Of a stretch of DNA of 64,000 bases, positions 43,562 to 51,300 are shown piece by piece. Source of the stretch: Alloactinosynnema sp. L-07 (GTDB taxonomy: Bacteria > Actinomycetota > Actinomycetes > Mycobacteriales > Pseudonocardiaceae); the NCBI RefSeq assembly GCF_900070365.1, contig NZ_LN850107.1, forward strand, positions 4,526,001 to 4,590,000. Direction: 5' to 3'. The notes beneath the pieces are model-generated. The model saw only the letters and a list, made by a program, of their open reading frames with translations. It did not search any database and was not told the origin of the DNA. Every line of letters begins with the position of its first letter. Position 1 is the first letter of the stretch. Made by a program: the position numbers and the translations under genes.

Positions 43562-43648
43562 ATGCCCACCAACCAGGCCCTCGTTCGTTCCGGCAACGAT
43601 GGTGGCGGCGGAACCGGCGATCGCGTCCACTCGCCGAACAACGGTTGA
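43562..43648 (+). CDS. 28-residue peptide gene
   Basis: Downstream of the glycosyltransferase-like gene, a GAGAGGAGAA site is followed eight bases later by ATG and an open frame for a peptide that starts MPTNQALVRSGNDGGGGTGD and ends RVHSPNNG. It closes with TGA and is followed directly by a terminator-like hairpin, so it is probably the last gene of the two-gene transcript. The Gly4 turn and polar C-terminus recall signalling or modified-peptide precursors, but no Cys or known leader is present. Function unknown. Confidence 0.5.
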   Translation: MPTNQALVRSGNDGGGGTGDRVHSPNNG

Positions 43649-43655
43649 GGTTGTG

Positions 43656-43686
43656 CTGGGCCCGATTGGCATACGGTCGGGCCCAG
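43656..43686 (+). terminator. perfect 10-bp hairpin after peptide gene
   Basis: CTGGGCCCGA (43656-43665) and TCGGGCCCAG (43677-43686) form a perfect GC-rich stem with an 11-base loop, eight bases after the peptide stop. There is no T-run, which is normal for intrinsic terminators in high-GC actinobacteria. Confidence 0.6.
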
Positions 43687-43689
43687 CCG

Positions 43690-44046
43690 GCCGTTGGTCG
43701 CCGAAACCCAATCCAGAGATCCCACATCGGGCACGCCAGCCGTGTGATCGGATATGGCTACAGTGCCGACGTAGGAACGCAACGTCTGCCACAACAAGTC
43801 CTGCTTGGCTTGGTCCGGGCCACCCGACAGGGCGTGCGCCACGTACGCTGCCACCCGCGAGCCGCCGTGGCCATCGCCTGGTGCATGGCGCCGACCTGCT
43901 GGAACTCCGTCGCCGCGACGGTGTACACCGCCTCGCGAATCGACTCCGCGAAGGCGATCAGCCGTTCGTGGATGGCACGCGGCGCCAGCGTGAGATCACC
44001 CGCGGCCTCCTCGGTGTCGTCGACCGACGACCAGAAACGTGCAGAC
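43690..44046 (-). pseudogene. frameshifted gene remnant, unknown family
   Basis: On the minus strand a coding-like stretch reads RFWSSVDDTEEAAGDLTLAP, RAIHERLIAFAESIREAVYT and EFQQVGAMHQAMATAAR. It then continues in the neighbouring frame as VAAYVAHALSGGPDQAKQDL and LWQTLRSYVGTVA. The join needs a one-base shift near 43855, and no start codon precedes the first part. I do not recognise the family. A small gene starting at GTG 43854 is possible but less likely. Confidence 0.4.
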
Positions 44047-44058
44047 TAGCTCTCGGGG

Positions 44059-44263
44059 TTAGCTGGTACCGGTCATGTCGGCGCAGGAAGTCTTCTCCCG
44101 GGCGGGCGGGCCTGCCTGCGCCTCGACATCTTGGCGCCAGTCCACGCAGGCAAACACCTGCGAGCCGATTACCGGGCGATCCGCCCGATCTTCGGAACAC
44201 CAACATTCACAGAGTCTGCGCCGCACACCACGCAGGCCAACTGGTCGGCACGCGCGTGCGTCA
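44059..44263 (-). pseudogene. frameshifted small CxxC protein gene
   Basis: The minus strand gives ARADQLACVVCGADSVNVGV (frame 1), a stop, and then, one frame over, VIGSQVFACVDWRQDVEAQA ending at 44059. Together these match the layout of a short actinomycete protein with a CVVCG motif followed by a GSQVFAC motif, likely a small zinc-binding protein. The frameshift and in-frame stop around 44180 suggest it is not functional. Confidence 0.5.
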
Positions 44264-44272
44264 ACCCGGTTC

Positions 44273-44409
44273 GGATCTTCTCGGCGCTCACGACGCACCG
44301 CCGCCCGCGCGACGGCGACGCCGTGCAACATCAACCGTGGCAGAAACCAGCAGTTCACAGCGGGTGCGGTTTCGTGTGGATGCTGTACGAGCCGCGCCGG
44401 GGGCACCAC
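44273..44409. repeat. 137-bp direct repeat, right copy
   Basis: Same sequence and orientation as 28185-28321, differing at about five positions and of identical length. It ends in the same decayed tRNA-3'-end-like CGCCGGGGGCACCAC. The gene order changes from the defence island to ordinary accessory genes just beyond it. A perfect 16-bp inverted repeat follows three bases later; the left copy lacks that hairpin. Confidence 0.85.
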
Positions 44410-44605
44410 ACAGAAGGATGAAGAGATCGGATATTGATCCCATCTCTTCATCCTTCTCTGTTGATGTTGAGTTCTCGCGGCCGTGAGTGCCGCCAGCCAG
44501 CGCGACGAACTCGTTGATTGTGCGTCCGATCGCGTCGATGGTTTGACCGGTCTGGGTGACGCGGCACCCGGCCCGGTGTGTGGTGTGGTCGTAGATGATC
44601 TCCAT
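44288..44605 (-). CDS. doubtful small gene spanning the repeat
   Basis: An open frame of 105 codons starts MEIIYDHTTHRAGCRVTQTG and continues QTIDAIGRTINEFVALAGG, which looks protein-like. It then runs through the 16-bp inverted repeat and into the 137-bp repeat (tail CGAPGAARTAS, like integrase tails made of antisense tRNA). The first 45 codons may be the remnant of a mobile-element gene. I give it little weight as an intact gene. Confidence 0.25.
   Translation of the reverse strand: MEIIYDHTTHRAGCRVTQTGQTIDAIGRTINEFVALAGGTHGRENSTSTEKDEEMGSISDLFILLCGAPGAARTASTRNRTRCELLVSATVDVARRRRRAGGGAS
44412..44457. terminator. perfect 16-bp inverted repeat
   Basis: AGAAGGATGAAGAGAT (44412-44427) and ATCTCTTCATCCTTCT (44442-44457) pair perfectly around a 14-base loop. 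The composition is AT-rich compared with the neighbourhood. A bidirectional terminator at the island end is the simplest reading. A recombinase or regulator binding site is possible. Confidence 0.6.
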
Positions 44606-44672
44606 TGATTTCGGGTGGCCGCCGCGATGTCCGCCGGGGTGAGAAGCCTGTGCGAGCCCGGATCCGTGCCGG

Positions 44673-45506
44673 TCAGCCCCGGATCGGTGCCAGCACGTTC
44701 TCGGCCAGCCGGGTCGCCGTCGCCGCGGCGGTGTTCCATGGAACGCCGCGAGGGTGGGCGGTGAGCAGGACGACGACGTATCGGTCGTCCGGGCCGACCA
44801 GGCCGGTGGTGTGCAGGTCGCGGGTCGGCAGGCAGCAGGCCCATCCCTGCTTGACCGCCCACCCCAGTCCGGCCGCCGCCGAAGGGATGCCGAAGTGCTG
44901 GTCGAAGCCGTCGGCCGCAACCCTCGGGGCGGCGCGCAACGCGGTGAGCACGATGTCGCGGTGGGCAGGCGGGGCCTCGTCGGTCAGGTAGCGGTAGATC
45001 CGGGCGACGTCGGTCGCGGTGATCTTCGTCTGGCCCCACCTGCCCGGCTCGGACGGCGGCGCGGTGCCTGTGAGGCCGAGGCGCCTGGTCCAGCGGGTGA
45101 CGATGGCTCCTCCACCGCCTTGCGACCACAGGGCGCTGGCTACGCCGTCGTCGCTCGCGGACAGCATCTTCGTGATCTGGCTCGGCGTGCCGGTGCCACG
45201 TTCCAACGCGTCGACCGCGATCAGCAGCTTGACCAGGGACTGCGAGTGGAACGACCCGTCGGCGCCATCGGCCAGCACGGTCCGACCGGTGGTCCTGTCG
45301 ATGACCAGCGCGCCGACCGTGGCACCACCCGTCTGTCCGCCGAGATCCACCGGAGCCCGCGTGGTGGTCGTCGCCGGTAGGTCGGTCGCGACGAGGGCGG
45401 GCCGAGACCCAATCTCCGCCACTGGCTCGGCGGCCCCAGTGATCACGAGCATGATCGTCGCCCCCACGCAGGCGCCGATTGACACCGCTGGTTTCCGCTT
45501 TCGCAT
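44673..45506 (-). CDS. class A beta-lactamase-like serine hydrolase
   Basis: A 277-residue exported protein. A basic N-terminus and hydrophobic helix (SIGACVGATIMLVITGAA) act as signal or anchor, followed by a Thr-rich linker. The penicillin-binding fold has the SxxK motif S90-LV-K93 in HSQSLVKLLIAVDALERG, SDD at 118-120 in place of SDN, and KQG at 219-221 in place of KTG. The changed second and third motifs argue against a classical resistance enzyme and for a DD-peptidase-like or inactive homologue acting on cell-wall substrates. ATG 45506 was selected since the upstream extension lacks coding character; the divergent sigma gene starts 185 bases away. Confidence 0.75.
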   Translation of the reverse strand: MRKRKPAVSIGACVGATIMLVITGAAEPVAEIGSRPALVATDLPATTTTRAPVDLGGQTGGATVGALVIDRTTGRTVLADGADGSFHSQSLVKLLIAVDALERGTGTPSQITKMLSASDDGVASALWSQGGGGAIVTRWTRRLGLTGTAPPSEPGRWGQTKITATDVARIYRYLTDEAPPAHRDIVLTALRAAPRVAADGFDQHFGIPSAAAGLGWAVKQGWACCLPTRDLHTTGLVGPDDRYVVVLLTAHPRGVPWNTAAATATRLAENVLAPIRG

Positions 45507-45690
45507 GATCCTGATTGACCGCAGGCGACCCGGGCGCTGCACGAAGGTGAGCCTTTCGATGCGATCAAGGAAGCCACCCTCGCTGTCCGACTGACCACCG
45601 CTTACGCTGCTCGAACAGCCCCGCGAGTGGGGCTCGTCACTTTCCGGCCCGCTAACGGGACGCACCGGCAGGCTGCGGACGAACAGGAGG

Positions 45691-46287
45691 GTGAGCGGAC
45701 TCATCGACTGTGGGACCGGACAGCGCGACATCGACCTGGACCGCCCGGATCTGACCTCCGGCGATGTCACAGCGGTCTTCGCGCGACTGTTCGACACCTA
45801 CGCCAACCCGCTGCGCGGTTACCTGGCGGGCCGGGTCGGTGCGGACGTCGCCGACGACATCGTCGCGGACACTTTCCTGGTGGCCCTGCGAAAACGGGCG
45901 ACGTACGACCCATCGGCGGCGTCGGTGCGCGCCTGGCTGTACGGGATCGCGATCAACCTCAGCCGAACTCATCGCCGCACTGAGATCCGCGCGCTGCGCG
46001 CCACCGCCCGGGCCAGGGGGCACTCGGAGGAGCACACCCCGGCCGACAACGACATCGCGATCGCCGACCGAGTCGACGCGCAGAACCGCGTGCGTGGCCT
46101 CGCGAAGGCCCTCGCCGCGTTGCCCGACCAGGACCGCGACGTGCTGCTGCTCAACTCGTGGGCGGGGCTCAGCCCGACCGAGATCGCCTTGGCGCTCGGG
46201 ATGCCTGCCAGCTCCGTGCGATCGAAACTTCATCGTGTCCGCCACCGGCTCGCGACACTGCTCACCGACAAGGAGACCCGGCGATGA
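45691..46287 (+). CDS. ECF sigma factor paired with CU044_5270 protein
   Basis: A 198-residue sigma factor. Region 2 is FARLFDTYANPLRGYLAGRV, DVADDIVADTFLVALRK and SVRAWLYGIAINLSRTH. Region 4 is ALAALPDQDRDVLLLNSWAG followed by the HTH SPTEIALALGMPASSVRSKL. Its stop overlaps the start of the membrane-anchored CU044_5270 gene (ATGA), a recurrent actinomycete pair in which the second product may act as anti-sigma or envelope sensor. GTG 45691 abuts the AGGAGG site, so the true start could be slightly downstream. Confidence 0.9.
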   Translation: MSGLIDCGTGQRDIDLDRPDLTSGDVTAVFARLFDTYANPLRGYLAGRVGADVADDIVADTFLVALRKRATYDPSAASVRAWLYGIAINLSRTHRRTEIRALRATARARGHSEEHTPADNDIAIADRVDAQNRVRGLAKALAALPDQDRDVLLLNSWAGLSPTEIALALGMPASSVRSKLHRVRHRLATLLTDKETRR

Positions 46288-47366
46288 ACGCCGAGCGCGA
46301 TCTGGACGAAGCCCTGGAGCTGCTGCACCGCGGGCGGCGCCGGGCCCCCGGCTCGCTCGCCGACGCCAGGGCGGCGTTGCTCGCGGCGGCCGCCGAGGCC
46401 GAGGCCGACGATGTGGTGCGCCCGCTGCGCCGCCGCCGTCCACCCCGCTGGATCGCCGCCCCGGCCGCGGCGGCCGCGGCCGTGCTGGTCATCGTCGCCA
46501 TGTTCTGGCGGCCGGTGTCGGACGACGTGCCCCCGGCAGGCCCGGCGGTCGTCCCCGGCGGGCTCGAGGGCGCCGCGGCGCGCGCGTCGGATCCGGTGGT
46601 ACCGAACGGGAAGTTCCGGTACGTCTGGCGCCACGAAGAACGCCCGAAGACGACGCCCTACCCAATCCAACGTCTCACCGTCGAGCTGTGGGTTCCCAGC
46701 GACGTCAAGAACTTGTGGACCAGCAGGACGGCCGTAGGCCTGTCGGCACTGTCGTCGGGAACCACCACGCCGGGCGTGCCACCGACGACGGCGACATCGA
46801 GGCCGACCACCACCACGCGGCGTGCCATGCAGCCGGGCGACACTGCCCCGCCCGATCCGGTGCTGGAGTACAAGCACTGCGGCTGGTTCTCGGGCGGGCG
46901 TCCCGGACCGGAGGCCTGCGGTGGCGAAATTTATGTCGGCTCCCACATCATCTACCCCAGTACCCTGCCGAGCGACCCGGCCAAGTTTCGGGAGTGGCTG
47001 GCACAAACGACCCGGCAATCAACCCCGGAGACGTCGACCCCGTCGATCGAGCTGGCGGCGGAGCTCCTGCGGTCCGGGCTGATGCCCGCGCGGACGAGGG
47101 CGGCGTGCTACCGCGCCATCGCCGACCTGCCCGGGATCAAGTCATTCGGCGAGGTGTACCTGAACGGCCGCCATGGCACGGCGTTCGGCATGGACGACGC
47201 CGTGGCCCGCACCGAGTTGATCATCGACACGGCGACCGGCGACTATCTCGGCGACCGCCTGATCGCAGGCGAGGACACCCGGGCGTCGGGGGCGACACCC
47301 GGCCAGGTGCTGCGCTACAACACCGTGACGACGACGATCGTGGACAAGGTCCCGTACCGCCCCTGA
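46284..47366 (+). CDS. CU044_5270 family membrane-anchored protein
   Basis: A 360-residue protein with a cytosolic helical N-terminus (ERDLDEALELLHRGRRRAPG), one transmembrane helix at about 55-72 (IAAPAAAAAAVLVIVAMFW) and an extracytoplasmic domain. That domain carries NGKFRYVWRHEERP, VELWVPSDVKNLWTS, then PARTRAACYRAIADLPGIK and AFGMDDAVARTELIIDTATG. This is the CU044_5270 family layout, typically encoded directly after an ECF sigma factor. The short cytosolic part would contact the sigma factor. A Thr/Pro-rich loop around residue 175 is probably a surface linker. Confidence 0.88.
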   Translation: MNAERDLDEALELLHRGRRRAPGSLADARAALLAAAAEAEADDVVRPLRRRRPPRWIAAPAAAAAAVLVIVAMFWRPVSDDVPPAGPAVVPGGLEGAAARASDPVVPNGKFRYVWRHEERPKTTPYPIQRLTVELWVPSDVKNLWTSRTAVGLSALSSGTTTPGVPPTTATSRPTTTTRRAMQPGDTAPPDPVLEYKHCGWFSGGRPGPEACGGEIYVGSHIIYPSTLPSDPAKFREWLAQTTRQSTPETSTPSIELAAELLRSGLMPARTRAACYRAIADLPGIKSFGEVYLNGRHGTAFGMDDAVARTELIIDTATGDYLGDRLIAGEDTRASGATPGQVLRYNTVTTTIVDKVPYRP

Positions 47367-47432
47367 GCAGGCAGGTCGGCCGCGTCGGCGGACGCGGCTA
47401 TCGGACGGCCGTGGTGGTGGGTCCCAGGCGCG

Positions 47433-47737
47433 TCACCACAGTTCGACGTCGTCGTCCTCGTCGTCGGCGGGGCGCCGTCGCACGGTCGGACGCCCCGGCT
47501 GCGCGGGCGGAACAGGCGCGACGGGCGGGGGGCGGGAAAGCGGGCGGGGGCGGCGGGGGCTGGTCGCTGTCCTCCTCCTGCGGCAGATGCACCCGTGAGC
47601 CCGAGGGTGACCGTCACCGACTCGTCCGGCGACGACACCGTCACCTTGTCCTCGACGAGCCGGGTCTGCGGCTCCTGCGACTTGCGCTGCAGGTCGGCGA
47701 TGCGGCTCTCGTAGCCCGCGAGCCAGTCGGCGTCCAT
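47433..47737 (-). pseudogene. decayed YbaB/EbfC-type gene
   Basis: GAGAGGGA and ATG 47737 start a frame MDADWLAGYESRIADLQRKS that continues to VTVSSPDESVTVTLGL, the classical N-terminus of actinomycete YbaB-like proteins. The conserved core is missing. The next recognisable part, LPQEEDSDQPPPPPPAFPPP, is in another frame, and the C-terminal VRRRPADDEDDDVELW with its stop is in the third. An internal deletion plus at least one frameshift explains this. YbaB-like proteins are small nucleoid-associated proteins; this copy should be inactive. Confidence 0.6.
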
Positions 47738-47753
47738 GGGTCCCTCTCGATCG

Positions 47754-48131
47754 TCACCGCGTCGCGGCGGTGCGCACTTCCGTGACACGGTGGGCGATGC
47801 GCGTGTTGTCGGCGGTGGCGACGCTGAGCCAGTCGCCCTGCCAGGTAGCGGCCGCGTGGGGTGTCGAACCAGGTGACCACCGTGGGTGCGCGGCGCGGTC
47901 CGACCTGGACGCCGAACTGGCCGCCGCCGATCCGACCACGGCCGTTGGCCGGACCTCGTCGATGACGATCTCCTTGCCCCGCACCACACCCAGCGCGCCA
48001 CGGCCGTGGCGGACCGCGCCGAGCGGGCGGTAACCGGTGCCGAGGTATCCGACGCCGTCGACCGACCAGGAAATGCGCCACCCGCCGACGGTAACCCACG
48101 ATCGACACCGCGGCACCGGAAGCGACCGCAC
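47754..48131 (-). pseudogene. double-frameshifted partner gene of the YbaB-like gene
   Basis: The minus strand reads GGWRISWSVDGVGYLGTGYR and VVRGKEIVIDEVRPTAVVGS in one frame. It then reads GQFGVQVGPRRAPTVVTWFD and TPRGRYLAG in the next, and returns to the first with LSVATADNTRIAHRVTEVRT. Two compensating indels restore the frame, leaving about 35 scrambled codons if translated through. It lies directly upstream of the decayed YbaB-like gene. Either both genes are pseudogenes or this stretch has sequencing errors. Confidence 0.5.
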
Positions 48132-48138
48132 ACACCGC

Positions 48139-48474
48139 TCAGTCGGCCGCGTTGTCACCTGTGTTCGGCAGTTCCGCCTGTATCCGCCGCCAGTGGTAGA
48201 CGTAGATGGGACCGGCCAACAGCAAAGTCGTGCCCGAGCCGACCAGGCTCAGCACCGCCTGCCGCCGCTGGGAGTCGCGGGCCGCCTGCTCGTAATCCGG
48301 GGATCGCGTACCGCCTGCCGGGTCTTTGCCCTCGAACGCGACATACGGTTCGGGATAGGCCAGCTCGACGGTCGCGCGGACCAGGGTCACCGCGGCGAAC
48401 GTCGCGATGACGAGCATGACCAGACAGACCAGGTACAGGTACAGGTTGCGCAGGGTGAACCGGTCGTGGGTCAT
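48139..48474 (-). CDS. two-TM membrane protein, unknown function
   Basis: A 111-residue membrane protein. TM1 is about 13-33 (YLVCLVMLVIATFAAVTLV), an extracytoplasmic loop contains AYPEPYVAFEGKDP, and TM2 is about 80-98 (AVLSLVGSGTTLLLAGPIYV), followed by a short cytosolic end HWRRIQAELPNTGDNAAD. No catalytic motif is visible. ATG 48474 (MTHDRFTLRN) fits the first conserved helix; ATG 48534 would add 20 residues and cannot be excluded. It is divergent from the TIR operon with about 200-250 bases of shared upstream DNA, so the two may be co-regulated. Confidence 0.7.
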   Translation of the reverse strand: MTHDRFTLRNLYLYLVCLVMLVIATFAAVTLVRATVELAYPEPYVAFEGKDPAGGTRSPDYEQAARDSQRRQAVLSLVGSGTTLLLAGPIYVYHWRRIQAELPNTGDNAAD

Positions 48475-48726
48475 CGCGTGCTCGCAGGACAGGCCATGGC
48501 ACACCTCGATGAACAGCGGTGGTGGTGCGTTCATTGTGTCATCCGGCGGGCGATGACGTACGTCGTCGCGGAAGGTCTCCGGCCCTGGATTAACCCCGAC
48601 GCTGGGTGATCGGCCTGGGGTCCGTTCGAGTGAACCTGCGCGAAAGCGGGACACCCAACCGGCTCGCCTGCGATTCTCGCAATGACGATCATGAACCGCC
48701 CCGGCGATCAGGAAGGGGACAGATCC

Positions 48727-51300
48727 GTGTCGAACGACGTCGACGATGGCGTCGAACTCTTCGATGTGTTCGTCAGCTACGCGGGCGCGGACCGCGACGT
48801 CGTGGCGCCGTTCGTCGAGCTGCTGAAGAAGGGCGGCTGGAAGGTCTGGTTCTACGACGCGCACATGTCGGCCGGACCGGCGCTCAAACCGCAGATCGCG
48901 TCCGCCATCCGGCGGTCGGCGTACATGATCGTCTGCCTGACCGACTCCTACCTCGCCAGCGACTGGACCGAGTTCGAGCTGCTCAACGGCACGCACGCCG
49001 ACCCGGCGGGCAAGTCGGGAACCACGATCGTGGTCAAGTTCAAGCCGATGACCGGCAAGGTGCCCGCCCACGCCGCCCATCTGTTCGTCTACGACTTCAG
49101 CGACCAGCGCGACTACGACCGGCACTTCGCCCGGATCACCAACCTGATCAAACGGCGCAAGGCGAACCCGGTCGCGGAGACCTACGACGCGCCGCTGTCG
49201 GCCGAGCCGGTCGAGGCGCTGTACCAGATCTGGCGAAAGACGGCCCAACTGTCGCGGGAACTGCACCAACAGGAGATCGGCGACGTGCCCCCGAACGCGC
49301 CGGACGAGCAGATCATCGGGCAACTGCTGGCGTCGCAGAAACTTCCGCCCCGCGTCATCGAGGCGCTGTCGACCGCGCGGACGTTGGGCAACCAGGCGGT
49401 CAACAGCCGCTCCGGCGAGGTCACCGTCGCCGCCGACACCATCGCCGTGGCCAGGGCCGCCTTCGACCGGCTGATGGCCTGGCGCTTTCCCGAGCGCGAG
49501 CCGCCGGACGTCTGGGCGCGGGTGTACGCCCGGCTCCCCCAGGCCCATGGCGGGCGCCGGATCCCGGGCACCGACTACGTGCTGACCGGCGCGGAACTCG
49601 GCCGCAACAGCCACGGGCCGCTGTACCCGGGCCGGGACACGGCGCGGGGCACGACGGTGTCGATCAACCTCGTCGGGATCCCGGCCGAACGTGACGACGC
49701 GTTCTTCGAGCAGGTGGCGCGGTTCACCCGGCTCAGCGATCCGAACATCGTCGCGCCCATGGACGCGGGCACGATAGCGGTCGACGGCGAACGGCTGTGC
49801 CTGTTCCTCGTACTCCCGGTCGTTGACGGGGTTTCCGCGCAAACGCTCACCGAACACCACGGGCCGCTGCCCCCGCGCGCCGCCTACGAGCTCTGTCTCG
49901 GGATCGCCAAGGCACTGCGCGGCTTCCACGCCGCCGACCCGCCCATCGCGCACGGCGACATCAAGCCCGCCAACGCGGTCGTGGGCACCTTCGGCACGGT
50001 CAGCGTGCTGTGCATCGGCAGCGACCTGACCGACTCGCCCGCCGACGACCGGATCGACTCGATGCTGTTCACCCACCCCGAACAGCGCTCCGGCGCGCCC
50101 GCGACGCCGAGGTCGGACGTGCAGGCGCTGCGGCTGGTCCTGCACTACCTGCTGACCGGCGACTACCTTCAGGACGGCACCGAACCCGACCCGGCGGTGG
50201 ATCCGCACCGGGTGTTGGAGCGCCTCGTGCGGTGTGTGGGCGCGGCCAGCGCGTGCGCCACGATCGAGGCCGCGTGCGCGGCGTTGCCGCCACTGCCGAA
50301 CCTCGCGTCCGTCAACCGCGGTTACCGCCACCACATCGGCGCCACCCTGCCCACGCCCGCGACCACGGTGTCGGCCGAGGGGATCGTGCTGACCGGGTCA
50401 TATCCCATCGACGCCAAGCGGGCCTGGCCGCTGCCCGCCGGGCTGGTCCTCGTCTGGGAGCAGAGCACGGACACCCTGGCGATCCTCGACAGCTCCGGGA
50501 TGGTGTGGCGCGACTCGACCCCGATCGCGGTCCGTCGCACCGACACCCGGGCCGATCGGATCGCCGTGGGCGGCTGGGACGGCGCGCTGCGGTTCTTCGT
50601 CGACGGCGCCCTCGCCGCCACCGACACACTCAGCGGCGCGGTCGGTGACGTTCGGCTCGTCGGCGACGGTGTGGTCGCCGGATCGTGGCGGCACGACCTG
50701 CGCCAGTTCACCACCGACGGCGTCCGGCGGGACCTGCTCGACGTCGCCGCCGGGACGCACCGGATCGCGGTGGCCAAGGACGGGGACCGGTTCGCGGTCG
50801 CCGACCTGTCCGGCGGCCTGTCGATCTACGTCGGCGAGCGCCGGGTCGCCACGCTGCCCGACTTCACCATGGCCGCCGACATCGCCTACGCGGGCGGCAG
50901 GCTGGTGGTACTCACCGACACCGGGCTGACCTGCCTGAACGTCGACGGCACGATCGGCGCGGTCGAGCCGAAGCCGGGCGCGTCGCGGCTGATCCCCGGT
51001 CACGGTGACACGTGCGGGCTGCTGCAAGCCAACCAGCGCACCGGGGCGATCGAGCTGTGGCGCATCGATGAGGCCGACCGACACGTCCTCGAATGCGGGT
51101 TCCCACCCGGGGCCAAGCCGGTCGCCCACGGCGGCGGCCACCACGTGCTGAACCGCGCCGACGGCGGCCGCGGCTATTGGCGCGACGGCGCGTTCCAGCT
51201 CGAATGGCCGGACGCGGTCGCCGCGTCGCTCTCGGCCGACGGCAAACACATCGCGGTGTGCGAACCCGGCCGGGTCGCCCTGTACGAGGACCTCGGATGA
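48727..51300 (+). CDS. TIR domain - pseudokinase - beta-propeller protein
   Basis: An 857-residue multidomain protein and first gene of the TIR/Hsp70 operon. A TIR domain (12-145) begins LFDVFVSYAGADRDVV, with the candidate catalytic Glu84 in SDWTEFELL. A helical DUF4145-like region follows (about 160-255). A kinase-like domain (285-535) keeps HGDIKPAN (409-416) but has no VAIK Lys (SIN at 312-314) and no DFG, so it is probably a pseudokinase. The rest (about 540-857) is beta-strand repeats of a propeller (AVGGWDGALRFFVDGALA, AGSWRHDLRQFTTDGVRR). GTG 48727 was chosen for the GGAAGGGG site eight bases upstream. An NAD-consuming or signalling output is inferred. Its stop overlaps the next start. 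Confidence 0.88.
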   Translation: MSNDVDDGVELFDVFVSYAGADRDVVAPFVELLKKGGWKVWFYDAHMSAGPALKPQIASAIRRSAYMIVCLTDSYLASDWTEFELLNGTHADPAGKSGTTIVVKFKPMTGKVPAHAAHLFVYDFSDQRDYDRHFARITNLIKRRKANPVAETYDAPLSAEPVEALYQIWRKTAQLSRELHQQEIGDVPPNAPDEQIIGQLLASQKLPPRVIEALSTARTLGNQAVNSRSGEVTVAADTIAVARAAFDRLMAWRFPEREPPDVWARVYARLPQAHGGRRIPGTDYVLTGAELGRNSHGPLYPGRDTARGTTVSINLVGIPAERDDAFFEQVARFTRLSDPNIVAPMDAGTIAVDGERLCLFLVLPVVDGVSAQTLTEHHGPLPPRAAYELCLGIAKALRGFHAADPPIAHGDIKPANAVVGTFGTVSVLCIGSDLTDSPADDRIDSMLFTHPEQRSGAPATPRSDVQALRLVLHYLLTGDYLQDGTEPDPAVDPHRVLERLVRCVGAASACATIEAACAALPPLPNLASVNRGYRHHIGATLPTPATTVSAEGIVLTGSYPIDAKRAWPLPAGLVLVWEQSTDTLAILDSSGMVWRDSTPIAVRRTDTRADRIAVGGWDGALRFFVDGALAATDTLSGAVGDVRLVGDGVVAGSWRHDLRQFTTDGVRRDLLDVAAGTHRIAVAKDGDRFAVADLSGGLSIYVGERRVATLPDFTMAADIAYAGGRLVVLTDTGLTCLNVDGTIGAVEPKPGASRLIPGHGDTCGLLQANQRTGAIELWRIDEADRHVLECGFPPGAKPVAHGGGHHVLNRADGGRGYWRDGAFQLEWPDAVAASLSADGKHIAVCEPGRVALYEDLG

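Noticed and set aside
48139..50334. 731-codon minus-strand open frame opposite the TIR gene
   Set aside because: Only the last part from 48534 or 48474 downward looks like a protein; the rest is antisense to the TIR domain gene.
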